DNA of 63,320 nt from Planctomycetota bacterium. GTDB taxonomy: Bacteria > Planctomycetota > UBA8108 > UBA1146 > JAJFFE01. The position numbers were made by a program, and so were the translations under genes. The stretch is from assembly GCA_021776775.1 (NCBI GenBank), contig JAJFFE010000163.1:1-63320 (forward strand). Direction: 5' to 3'. A model generated the notes under the pieces. It was not told the origin of the DNA and did no database searches. It saw only the letters and a program-made list of their open reading frames with translations. Of this stretch, positions 33,796 through 43,015 are shown one piece after another. Each line of letters begins with the position of its first letter. Within the stretch, counting starts at the first letter, position 1.

Positions 33796-36700
33796 ATGCC
33801 GGTCAATGGGCGTGTGAGCAACATCGGGTGTGGGGTACGGAACAGTAGGTTCCGATTCCGCGGTTGTCGACTGCCGTGGATTGTGGTCGTCGCGCTGGCG
33901 GTGCCGTGTTTCGGTCAAGTGCCAGCTCCCGGAACTCCCCCGGAACTTCCGCGCGAAGCGCGCGTGGAGATCGGTCAACTGCGCGAGCGGGTTCGTACGC
34001 ATCGGTATGCCGCCGAATACGCAGAGGCAGTTCTTCTGGCCGAGCGGATCGCGGCGGTACGTCGACAACACCAAGGCGAGTCTTGGTGGGAGACCACCGA
34101 CGCCAATCGGTCCGCCGAGCACCTGGTGCGAATCGCGGCGCTGCCCGCCGAGGTCCAACAAGAGCTTGCCGCCACGGAACGAACCGACGTCGATGCGTTT
34201 CGGCTACACCAAGAGCGCAAGTTCGACGAGGCGATCGCACTGCTCGAAGCGCGCGTTGCGCTCAGCCGCAAACACTTGGGGGATTCACAAGAGGCGGCCG
34301 ACCTTCTGCAAGGGCTAGCGTCCATGTACCGCAACGCGGGCCGACTAGACGACGTGTTCGACGCCGCCCGCACCGTCTTGACGATTCTCAAATCATGCGT
34401 CGAGCCAGATCACCCCCGCGTAGTCAACGCGGTCGGCAACGTCGGCAACGCAGCGCGCGAGCTGGGGCGGTTGCGAGAGGCGTTTCCCTACCTCGCGGAG
34501 GGGTTCACCCAAACGGCGGAGATCCTTGGTGCGTTCGACGACAAGGTGCGCGCGGCGGCTGACAACTTCGCCATGTTCCTACTCGAGGCGGGGCAGTACC
34601 AGGCGGCCGAGGAGGTCGCGAGGAACAATATTCGAATTGCGTATCAGCAGTTCGGATCGGATCACGATCACGCCGTGCGCGCCCGCACCGTGCTCGCCAC
34701 CGTTTTGCAAGCGCGCGGCAAGCTTGCCGAGGCGGAGCCGCTCGTCCGCGTGACGTTCGAGAGCATGAAGCAGCTTCTCGGCTGGAATCACGGCTCGACG
34801 TTGACGGTCGCCACGCAGCTGGCGTTGATCCTTCAGTCGGAGGGGCGGCTGGCCGATGCGCTCGAGCTGTTCGAGTTGGCTCGCAACGCACGGCGACTCG
34901 GTGAGGAGAGCTTGCAGGAGGAGTTGTCCGAAGCGTCCCGCCGAGTCGGTGTGGTCCTTTCGCTGCTGGGTCGAAACGAAGAGGCGTTGGACGAGCTGAA
35001 GCGCGCCGAGTCCTTGGCGACTCGGCAACACCGAGCGGCGGAAGCGTTGCGAGCGTCGATCGCGCTCGTCGCGGTGCACACCGAACTGAGTAGTAGCACC
35101 AAACCGAGCCACACCGAGCAAGCTAATCGCTGGATCGCGACGAACCGAGAGCGCGCCGCTTTGCTGCCTCCGAACCACCCGCTGACCATCGCTGCGCGTA
35201 GCACTGAAGTCGATGCGCTACGTGCGCAGGGTCGTCACGACGAGGCGGAGCCGATTGCTCGGGCCCTGGTCGCGCTGGATACGAACCAAGCCGCGTATCC
35301 CCGTCCTATCGATCCGCTGGTCACGTTGGCTCGTGTCATCGAAGCGAAGAGCCCGGTCGAGGCGTCGGACCTGCTGCACGAGGCGCTGCGACGAATCGAC
35401 GATGCGCACCGGCTCACTTCGGGGTCCAGGGGCGAAGCAGAGCCGGCGCGCCATTCGCTCTCTGGTCGGCGAGTGTCCGTGCTGGCCGCTCGCGCGGCGA
35501 CCGCGGCGCGGAACCCCGGTCGGGCCTTGCATGCGCTCGAGCGGGGGCGGTGTCGCGAGCTGCTCGAAGTCGCTCGTCTTCATAGTTCACGGCCGATCGG
35601 CCGGAGCGCCACTGCCGTTGAGGATGACGCGCGCTTCACGCTCAACGACGCGGTGTCGCAGTTGCTTGCGCTCGGTCGCTACCAACAGCCCCCCGAGGAA
35701 GCGGTGACGCGGCTCGCCGCAACTCGAGCACAGGCGAGCGCTGGTCTCATTCGTGCCGAGCAGGCGACGCTCAACGCTTGCCGCGAGGAGTGGCCGGCAG
35801 GTCGCGCGGCTACGCTCGCGGAAGCGAGGGAGTTGCTGACTGAGGGTGAACACCTCTTCGTCTACGGGGCGACTCGCGACGCGGTGGTTCTCGTTTCCGT
35901 ACCCGCGGCGGGACGCGGCGAACCGCAGAGTTGGACCCTGGCCACCGGAGATGACGCAGCCCAGTGGGATCGAACGATTCGCTCCACGTGTGCCGCGTTG
36001 GCCGAGCGACGCTCGTTGCCAATCGATCCGGCATCGTTACTCGACTTGGTGCTGCCGGCGGAGTGCCGGAGCCATGCGGCGGCCGCGAAGCGGTGGATCG
36101 TGGTGCCGGACGGTGCCGTGGTTGGCTTGCCGCTCGAATTCATGACCGCGACGGAACTGCCGACGACCGCGATTACGTACGCGCCGTCTGCGACATCTCT
36201 CCGCGAGCTTCGGAGTCGGCCGGCAGCGATTGCCAGCGGCACGGGATCGAGCAACACGGCGCCGTCTAAGACAGCGCAGACTGATACAGCGTTGATTGTT
36301 AGCGATCCGGGGTTCGAACGTTCTTCGACAGAGGTCAAGCCGCCGGCCGGTATCGTCGTTCGCCGCGTGCAGGAAGGGCTCAACGCTCACGCCGCGGGTC
36401 TCCGCGTGGGGGACATCGTCACGAGCTACGCTCGCGTGGAGATTCGGTCGCTCGATGACTTCGATGTCGCTATTCGCAAGGTCAACGACGAACTGTCTTC
36501 TGGCGCGATCGGCGGCGAGGCGCAGTTGGAGTTGTCCTATTGGCGAGACGGCACGGCGCATCGGACTTCGATTCGCGCGGGTCGACTCGGCGTGCGCTTC
36601 GATCCCGGGTCGTCCGACGTCGCTCTCGCCATGTTGAAGCGGCGGAGCAAAACACCGGAGCAGTCGTTCTGTGAGTCACAGGCGGCCGTGCTTCGGGCGA

Positions 36701-37383
36701 CGCACGGGGGAGCGCTGCGCGGTAACCGTCGCTCGAGCGTGGCCCGAGGCGTGGTGGCGATTCTCGAGAACGCACCGTTCGAGATGACGAGCCTCGCGGG
36801 GGAAGCGGCCACGGCCAGCGCGCTCGTCTCCTCATCGCCGAAAGCAGTCGTTCACATTGCGGCTCCTGCGTACTCCGGCGTGCGAGGCAACCCTTCCTCG
36901 GGCAACATTGCCCTGACACAGCCCAAGGAAAGCTCCGCGAAGGACTTTGGGTTCCTTACCCTCGACTCCTTGCTGCATGAGAGTGCCGTCTTGCAGACCG
37001 GCGCCCTGGTGGTGTTGAGCAACTGCCGCAGCTTCAACGAAGACGCAGCGGCCGCGTCGCCAGAGTTGACCTTGCATTGGGGACTTTGCAACGCCGGCGC
37101 TGGCCAAGTGGTGACGACGCTGTGGCCGATCGACGAGGGGTGCGGGTCACTCTTCTTTGCCGAGTTCTACCGTGGGCTCCAAGGCAAGACCCAGCGTTCC
37201 GTCGACGTGGCGCTGCGCGAAGCGCGCGAGCAGATCAAGAACATGACGGCGGCGCAGGCGCAGCGTCGGCTCGGGCTCACAGAGTCTGAATTCAAGAGTC
37301 GCTACCCTGGATCCGGTGGCGCCGCTGCTAGCCCCTTCGCTCATCCGCATTACTGGGCGGGTGTGGTCTCCGTCGGGCAGTAG
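33796..37383 (+). CDS. Large TPR-CHAT protein with PDZ domain inside the CHAT region
   Basis: The 1195-residue protein has a hydrophobic leader (about 28-42, end near FGQV) and TPR repeats from about 60 to 600 ('LAERIAAVRRQHQGE' and 'LRVTFESMKQLLGWNHGSTL'-type units). The CHAT (caspase-like) region starts near 'WIVVPDGAVVGLPLEF' (about 770). A PDZ domain (about 850-935, 'LNAHAAGLRVGDIV') separates the front of CHAT from its core. In the core the Cys is present (C1077 in 'LSNCRS'). The first His is H1020 ('VVHIAA'), but the usual following H-G is replaced by P-A. The ATG follows AAGGGAG. Protease activity is therefore doubtful; an exported scaffold is possible. Confidence 0.85.
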   Translation: MPVNGRVSNIGCGVRNSRFRFRGCRLPWIVVVALAVPCFGQVPAPGTPPELPREARVEIGQLRERVRTHRYAAEYAEAVLLAERIAAVRRQHQGESWWETTDANRSAEHLVRIAALPAEVQQELAATERTDVDAFRLHQERKFDEAIALLEARVALSRKHLGDSQEAADLLQGLASMYRNAGRLDDVFDAARTVLTILKSCVEPDHPRVVNAVGNVGNAARELGRLREAFPYLAEGFTQTAEILGAFDDKVRAAADNFAMFLLEAGQYQAAEEVARNNIRIAYQQFGSDHDHAVRARTVLATVLQARGKLAEAEPLVRVTFESMKQLLGWNHGSTLTVATQLALILQSEGRLADALELFELARNARRLGEESLQEELSEASRRVGVVLSLLGRNEEALDELKRAESLATRQHRAAEALRASIALVAVHTELSSSTKPSHTEQANRWIATNRERAALLPPNHPLTIAARSTEVDALRAQGRHDEAEPIARALVALDTNQAAYPRPIDPLVTLARVIEAKSPVEASDLLHEALRRIDDAHRLTSGSRGEAEPARHSLSGRRVSVLAARAATAARNPGRALHALERGRCRELLEVARLHSSRPIGRSATAVEDDARFTLNDAVSQLLALGRYQQPPEEAVTRLAATRAQASAGLIRAEQATLNACREEWPAGRAATLAEARELLTEGEHLFVYGATRDAVVLVSVPAAGRGEPQSWTLATGDDAAQWDRTIRSTCAALAERRSLPIDPASLLDLVLPAECRSHAAAAKRWIVVPDGAVVGLPLEFMTATELPTTAITYAPSATSLRELRSRPAAIASGTGSSNTAPSKTAQTDTALIVSDPGFERSSTEVKPPAGIVVRRVQEGLNAHAAGLRVGDIVTSYARVEIRSLDDFDVAIRKVNDELSSGAIGGEAQLELSYWRDGTAHRTSIRAGRLGVRFDPGSSDVALAMLKRRSKTPEQSFCESQAAVLRATHGGALRGNRRSSVARGVVAILENAPFEMTSLAGEAATASALVSSSPKAVVHIAAPAYSGVRGNPSSGNIALTQPKESSAKDFGFLTLDSLLHESAVLQTGALVVLSNCRSFNEDAAAASPELTLHWGLCNAGAGQVVTTLWPIDEGCGSLFFAEFYRGLQGKTQRSVDVALREAREQIKNMTAAQAQRRLGLTESEFKSRYPGSGGAAASPFAHPHYWAGVVSVGQ

Positions 37384-37507
37384 CGCGTTGATCTCTCGCT
37401 TTCATGGCCAGCGCCGAATTCTCAGTTGTTCATCTCCGGCGAGGTCTGTTACTTACTCGCAGCTGCTTTGAGCCAGTTTTTGGATTCACCGAGAGGGACG
37501 TACTTCG

Positions 37508-39661
37508 ATGCGCTTTCCAACCGTTGCCCTGGTCGTTTTCACGTTTGCCACCACCGGCTGCACTTTGTCGGGAGTTCGTCTCACGCCGCCGGTCGCGGCC
37601 GCGAAGCCGAAGTCGATGACGATGCACGGCGATACCCGCATCGATGATTACTACTGGTTGAAGGAGCGACAGAACCCCGAAGTGATCGCCTACCTCGAAG
37701 CGGAGAACAGGTACGCATCGGCGGCGCTCGCACCGATGAAGTCTCTGAAAGAACGAGTCTACGACGAGATTGTCGGCCGGATTGCGGAAGACGATACGTC
37801 CGTCCCGGTCCGTGACGGCGACTGGGTGTACTACTCGCGCGAGGAAAAAGGGAAAAGTTACGAGGTCCTGTGCCGACGTCCCGCCGCCTCGGTGACGGAT
37901 ATTGCACGCGCCGCCGAAGCCGCCAGCGGCGAGCAGGTCATGCTCGATCTCAACAAGCTCGCGGCCGGCCACTCGTTCTTTTCGCTATCGGCCCGTTCGG
38001 TGAGCCCCAACGGGAAGATCCTCGCCTACGCCATCGATACCGTCGGTCGTCGATTCGTCACCATACGATTCAAGAACTTGGATACTGGCAGAGTGCTGAC
38101 CGACACCATTGCTGACGTCGGCGCCAACCTCACCTGGGCTCGCGACAACAAGACGCTGTACTACACCAAGAAGGATCGCGAAACACTGCGCGCGTACCAA
38201 GTGTTTCGCCACGTTCTCGGGGCCGATTCGGGACAAGACGAGTTAGTCTACGAGGAGACCGATACCACGTTTTCGGTCGGGGTCGGCCGCAGTACCTCCG
38301 ATCGCTTCATCATCATCGAATCCGATCAGACACTGGAAACCGAAGTGCGTGTCATCGATGCCGATGATCCGAGCGCTACTCTTCAACTCATCGCACCGCG
38401 CGCAGGGCACCTCTACTCGGTCGATCACTTCCGCGACCACTTCTACATTGTCACGAACTGGGACGCGGTCAACTTTCGGTTGATGCGAGTTGCGCCCGGC
38501 GCGACCGATCGTAGGCGGTGGAATGAGGTCATCGCGCATCGCGACGACGTACTATTGCAACGCATCACCATGTTCGATTCGCACCTCGTAGTCTCAGAGC
38601 GCCACAACGCATTGCGTGGAATCCGTATGCTTCCGTGGTCGGACTTCAATGATCAGGCCGAGCTTGGCTTCAGCGACGAGGTCTATGTTGCGTTTCCAAC
38701 CGGGAATCCCGACCCGACCTCGACCACCTTACGCTACTTCTACTCGTCCCCAACGACTCCGAGCAGCACGTACGAAACGAACCTCCTCGACGGATCGATT
38801 CGTCTGCTGAAGACCGACGCGATTGGCGGAGGGTTTGAATCCGGAAACTACGTGGCGACGAGAGAGTGGGCGACCGCTCGCGATGGCACACGAGTCCCCA
38901 TCTCGGTGGTACGACGCCGCGATGTTCCTATAGACGGAACCGCGCCGCTCTACATCGACGGCTACGGCTCGTACGGAGCGGCGTCGGATCCGTGGTTCTC
39001 GGCGTCCAAGATTAGTCTGCTCGATCGCGGCTTCGTCTGCGCGATTGCACACGTCCGCGGTGGTTCCGAGATGGGCCGGCAGTGGTACGAAAGCGGCAAG
39101 CTCGTCCACAAGATGAACACGTTTACGGATTTCATCGACTGCACCAAGCACCTGGTGGCCAACAACTACGCGGATGCTGACCATCTCTACGCGGCCGGCG
39201 GCAGCGCCGGCGGGCTGTTGATGGGGGCGATCATGAATCTCGATCCAGATCTCTACAACGGGATCGCGGCGGCAGTTCCGTTCGTCGACGTGGTCACCAC
39301 CATGTTGGACGAGACGATCCCGCTGACGACGTTCGAGTACGACGAGTGGGGGAACCCGAACGACGAGAGTTACTACCACGTGATGAAGGCGTACTCCCCC
39401 TACGACAACGTCCGCGAAGTCGAGTATCCCAACTTGCTCATCACGACTGGGCTGCACGACTCTCAGGTGCAGTATTGGGAGCCGGCGAAGTGGATGGCCA
39501 AGCTTCGCACCATGAACGTCGGCGACAACTTGATGGTCATGCTAACGAACATGACGGCCGGACACGGTGGCGCGTCGGGTCGCTACGAAGCGATCAAGGA
39601 GACTGCTCGTGAGTTTGCGTTCTTCGCGTGGCTCGCCGGTCGTCCGGATCCCGTGAAGTAG
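37508..39661 (+). CDS. Prolyl oligopeptidase family (S9A, oligopeptidase B-like) lipoprotein
   Basis: The 717-residue protein has a lipoprotein leader with Cys in 'ATTGC' (residue 18), an N-terminal propeller domain, and a C-terminal alpha/beta-hydrolase domain. The catalytic triad is visible: S566 in 'GGSAGG', D651 in 'TGLHDSQV' and H686 in 'AGHGG'. 'RGGSEMGRQWYESGK' and 'YDEWGNP' are typical of oligopeptidase B. The ATG is preceded by AGAGGGA at slightly long spacing. Outer-envelope or periplasmic peptide hydrolysis is likely. Convergent with the small AHSA1-like gene. Confidence 0.93.
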   Translation: MRFPTVALVVFTFATTGCTLSGVRLTPPVAAAKPKSMTMHGDTRIDDYYWLKERQNPEVIAYLEAENRYASAALAPMKSLKERVYDEIVGRIAEDDTSVPVRDGDWVYYSREEKGKSYEVLCRRPAASVTDIARAAEAASGEQVMLDLNKLAAGHSFFSLSARSVSPNGKILAYAIDTVGRRFVTIRFKNLDTGRVLTDTIADVGANLTWARDNKTLYYTKKDRETLRAYQVFRHVLGADSGQDELVYEETDTTFSVGVGRSTSDRFIIIESDQTLETEVRVIDADDPSATLQLIAPRAGHLYSVDHFRDHFYIVTNWDAVNFRLMRVAPGATDRRRWNEVIAHRDDVLLQRITMFDSHLVVSERHNALRGIRMLPWSDFNDQAELGFSDEVYVAFPTGNPDPTSTTLRYFYSSPTTPSSTYETNLLDGSIRLLKTDAIGGGFESGNYVATREWATARDGTRVPISVVRRRDVPIDGTAPLYIDGYGSYGAASDPWFSASKISLLDRGFVCAIAHVRGGSEMGRQWYESGKLVHKMNTFTDFIDCTKHLVANNYADADHLYAAGGSAGGLLMGAIMNLDPDLYNGIAAAVPFVDVVTTMLDETIPLTTFEYDEWGNPNDESYYHVMKAYSPYDNVREVEYPNLLITTGLHDSQVQYWEPAKWMAKLRTMNVGDNLMVMLTNMTAGHGGASGRYEAIKETAREFAFFAWLAGRPDPVK

Positions 39662-39686
39662 CTTCTGGTTCAGCCCAAGGGCGGTG

Positions 39687-40151
39687 CTACCGCACGCCGC
39701 CCGCGTTCAACTGATGCGCGAGATGGCTGAACGCGTCTCTCCAGCCCTTGTCGTGTTCGACGCGGGCCACCTCGATCGGCAGGCCGAGGTGGCGAAACGT
39801 CATTCGGCACTGAGGGGGGTTGCCGGCAGAGCTAGCGTCTTCGAACGTCACGATCACTCGCTCTTCCGGCGTCTCGTAACCCATCGGCGCCGACCACGTC
39901 ATGACGAACTCGATCGACTTCGCCGGGTCGAGTTGGAGCGCGTTGCCTTCGAGCGACCACGTCGTTCCGTCCGGAGACGTCGTCGAAGACCGTAGGGTTC
40001 CTCCGTCGCGTGCGTCGACTTCGGCCGTCGCCTTGACGCCCAACGAGCCCCAGATCCAGTTGGCCACTGTTAGTGGGTCGAGCCACGCGTCGTAGACCCG
40101 TCGAGGTTCGGCGGCGAAGGTCAGTTCGATCGTGAGATCTTCGGTCGTCAT
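39687..40151 (-). CDS. SRPBCC/AHSA1-like domain protein
   Basis: The 154-residue product matches the START/SRPBCC fold of AHSA1 proteins: N-terminal 'LTIELTFAAEPRRVYDAWLDPLTVANWIWG', shown in parts, mid-region 'VDARDGGTL', and a C-terminal helix with 'EVARVEHDKGWRDAFSHLA'. These bind hydrophobic ligands or partner proteins; specific role unknown. The ATG at 40151 follows AAGGGATACC. It shares a strand with the ankyrin/HEAT gene ending 64 bases upstream; co-transcription is possible. Confidence 0.8.
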   Translation of the reverse strand: MTTEDLTIELTFAAEPRRVYDAWLDPLTVANWIWGSLGVKATAEVDARDGGTLRSSTTSPDGTTWSLEGNALQLDPAKSIEFVMTWSAPMGYETPEERVIVTFEDASSAGNPPQCRMTFRHLGLPIEVARVEHDKGWRDAFSHLAHQLNAGGVR

Positions 40152-40215
40152 TCGGTATCCCTTCGGGTTGGGGCGCGTCGATCCCGAGCGCCCTTGCCCC
40201 GACAGGATACCCAAC

Positions 40216-42864
40216 TCAGCTCGCGGCGCGAATCGCGTCGATCGCCTCCCGAGCTGCGTCTCCACTGAAGAAGTCGTCGGCCATGGCCTCGAGTGACGGT
40301 AGCGCCTTCGACGCGTACGGCCCCATTCGCCCCAGCCCACGCGCCGCGCCCGACGAGGCGCGCATCGCTTGCTCGTTCAGAAGGTTTTCCAACGCGTTGA
40401 CCGCTTCGACGGTGGTGGCGATCGAGCCGAGCGCGGCGGCGGCCTGTTCGCGCGACATCGACTCTTGGTCTTCGACCACTGCGATCAGTCGCGGCGACGC
40501 GCTGCTCGCGGCCGGCCCCAGATGTTCGAGAGCCGTGTACGCTGCGTCTCGCGTGGAGTAGTCGTCGGTGTCGCTCGCGATCTCGGCCAACCGCTCCGCG
40601 ATCGACGCCGCAGTGTTGTTGTCGACGTTGACTTTGCTCAACGCGATGAGCCCGCCGTGCGGTGCCGAGTCCGCGCGAATCGCCGCGACTATTGCGGGCA
40701 ACGTTGAGTCGGGGAGGGCGGCGCAAGATTCCAGCGCTCGCTTGGCCGGCAGGCTGACGAACATATCATCGGTCGTCGTGTACTCGATCGCTAGCTGCAC
40801 GAGGGCGGCGCTCGGGTCTCGTTCTAACCATGCACCGAGTTTGTCCGCGACACCTTCACGTTGTCGACCGGCGAGGGAGCCGAACAACGCGAGGTACTCA
40901 TCGCCAGGGGCAACGTCGCCGAGCTGGTCGACGATCGGCCCGAGATCGACGGACCCCGGGTCGAGACTCGCCGCGAAGCTTGCCGCGGCCTCCGCTCCGG
41001 CGTCGCCGAGGTTGTTCAGTGCTCCGAACGCAAGGGACTGGACATCGCTCGATGGGTGGGTCAACAGTTTCGTGAGTGAGTCGACTGCTTCGGCGCCGAG
41101 CATGCCGAACGCTTCACAGCACTCACGGGTCATGCGATCGGCGAACGACTCTTGCGTGACGTGTCCGGCGAACGGACTGTCCTCGAGAGCAGGGAGAGCC
41201 ATTGGCCGGGTGCTACCCGCAGATTCTTGTGTCGACGCGAGCGTGGACTCGAGCGCCTTGACCACGTCACCGGCACGATTGCTCTCGGACGCGAGTTCGC
41301 CCAGCGGTTTGACCACGCTCAAGCGTTGGACGTCCGAACCTTCGTCGAGGTAGCGCAGGAGCGGATCGATTGCCGACGCGCCGAGGGCCGCGAGGGTCTG
41401 ACGCGCGAGTTCCATGTGCACCAAGTTCTCACCGTCGATGAGTGCGATCAACCGGTCGACCGCTTCGTCGCCCCCGGCTCGGAAGCCGGCGTGCACTGCG
41501 TCTAGAATTCTCGGCTCTTGAAGATTGGCGATCGTCAAGAACTCGATCCACTCTTCGAGGCTGGCGACGCAGTCGCCGCCCACTCCGAACCCCGGTACGG
41601 TGAGCCAGTCGGCCCAATCACACGCGGTGCGGTTCTTCGCGTTGGCGACGTCCGGGCGGGCGCCCGCCGAGCGCAAGAGCTCGACAATCGCCGCGCTTCC
41701 GTTGGCGACCGCGAGGTGAAGAGGGGTGTTTCCGAACGAGTCGGCGGCGTCGGGGTTTGCACCTTGGGTGAGTTGGAGATGCACGCGGCCCACGTCGCCG
41801 GTGTGAGCGGCGCGGTGGAGCGGCGTCTGGTCCTCGGCCGAGTAGGCCGCGGCTTCGCCGAGCATCGTGAACAGATCTCCGAGCATGCCCATCGCGTCTC
41901 CGAATTCGTCGGGCGAGCTGGGGGTCGCGTCACCTTCTCGCAGCGCCTCGAGCTGCAGTATTGTGCTCGGGAGGTGAAGCACGCTGGGGTCGCTGATCTG
42001 CGTTTCGATACATTCGGCGAGGTACTCGTGTCCGTTGGCCCGCGCCACTGCGACCGCGTTGGACCCCTCGCGATCGACGACGGCCGCGTCGACTTCTGCG
42101 AACAGCAGCGCGACGGCGGTTCCTTCTTGGCCGTAGCGTACGGCGGTGAGAAGAGGAGTATCGCCGAGGTCGTTACGCGCTTCGGTGTCGGCGCCTCGCT
42201 TGGTGAGGAGCCACGTGATTTCGTCGAGTCCGTTCTGCGCTGCGATGTGTAGCGGCGAGTTTCCTTCTCCGTCTCTCGCGTCGACGTTCAACGCGTCCGC
42301 TTCGTCGATGATGGGACGGAGTTGCTGCTCCAGCATGGGGGCCATCATGGCATCGAACTGGTTGCTGAGTTCGCTGACTGCGCTCGCCAGCACGTCGCCG
42401 ACCGTCTGGGCGATCGCAACGACGGGGTGGTTCTCCTCGAAATCGTCGCTTCCGGCATCGGCAAATTCGAATGAGGCGGACTGCAGTTGAGCCGAAAGTT
42501 CCTCGATCGTGGGCTCGGCCCCCTCGAACTTCGGATAGACCGTGGTTCGGTACTGAAGCTCGGTACCTTCGACGCAGAATCCGTAGCCGTGATGCGGTGA
42601 GACGGAGACGAGTCGGATGGTTTGCAATGATCGCAGGCGGCCGAGAACATCGGGAACTTCGCACGCAGCCTGTACCGCGCTAACCAACATGGATCCGGCC
42701 ACGTCGAACTGAGGCTCCAAGGCTGGTGCGAACGTGTACGTACTGTCCCAGTCGACGGTGATTTCAATCTCGTGTCCGAGGATCACGCTGAGTTCTGATT
42801 GCCAGCGTGGGATATCGATCGTCTGTAGTTCATGGATCAGGTCGGTGTCTTCGTCGGTGAACAC
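40216..42864 (-). CDS. Ankyrin-repeat and HEAT-repeat protein, cytosolic
   Basis: The 882-residue protein lacks a signal peptide. An N-terminal region (1-190) is unrecognised. Ankyrin repeats are evident at about 200-300 ('GNSPLHIAAQNGLDEI', 'GDTPLLTAVRYGQEG') and 350-415 ('DQTPLHRAAHTGDVG', 'GNTPLHLAVANGSAAI'). HEAT-like repeats fill about 440-880 ('AVDSLTKLLTHPSSDVQSLA'-type). The GTG at 42864 follows AGAGGAAG with good spacing and makes a sound start. Such proteins act as protein-binding platforms. The combination of both repeat types in one chain is unusual. Divergent from the di-heme oxidoreductase gene. Confidence 0.82.
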   Translation of the reverse strand: MFTDEDTDLIHELQTIDIPRWQSELSVILGHEIEITVDWDSTYTFAPALEPQFDVAGSMLVSAVQAACEVPDVLGRLRSLQTIRLVSVSPHHGYGFCVEGTELQYRTTVYPKFEGAEPTIEELSAQLQSASFEFADAGSDDFEENHPVVAIAQTVGDVLASAVSELSNQFDAMMAPMLEQQLRPIIDEADALNVDARDGEGNSPLHIAAQNGLDEITWLLTKRGADTEARNDLGDTPLLTAVRYGQEGTAVALLFAEVDAAVVDREGSNAVAVARANGHEYLAECIETQISDPSVLHLPSTILQLEALREGDATPSSPDEFGDAMGMLGDLFTMLGEAAAYSAEDQTPLHRAAHTGDVGRVHLQLTQGANPDAADSFGNTPLHLAVANGSAAIVELLRSAGARPDVANAKNRTACDWADWLTVPGFGVGGDCVASLEEWIEFLTIANLQEPRILDAVHAGFRAGGDEAVDRLIALIDGENLVHMELARQTLAALGASAIDPLLRYLDEGSDVQRLSVVKPLGELASESNRAGDVVKALESTLASTQESAGSTRPMALPALEDSPFAGHVTQESFADRMTRECCEAFGMLGAEAVDSLTKLLTHPSSDVQSLAFGALNNLGDAGAEAAASFAASLDPGSVDLGPIVDQLGDVAPGDEYLALFGSLAGRQREGVADKLGAWLERDPSAALVQLAIEYTTTDDMFVSLPAKRALESCAALPDSTLPAIVAAIRADSAPHGGLIALSKVNVDNNTAASIAERLAEIASDTDDYSTRDAAYTALEHLGPAASSASPRLIAVVEDQESMSREQAAAALGSIATTVEAVNALENLLNEQAMRASSGAARGLGRMGPYASKALPSLEAMADDFFSGDAAREAIDAIRAAS

Positions 42865-43015
42865 GTGGCTTCCTCTCGATGGGGTGGTAGTGAGTCAGCC
42901 GCAGTCGCGTGTCGCTCCGGTTCGCCGTTTCTAAAAAAACCGAGTGGAAGCGACCTGGAGCTTGCGTCGTGGACGGCTCGAACGCGTAGAATGCGCAGAG
43001 CGAGAGGAGGCGTGG

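Noticed and set aside
42931..42945. Run of seven As near the divergent ankyrin/di-heme region
   Set aside because: No paired stem beside it and it lies upstream of both genes, where a terminator is not expected.
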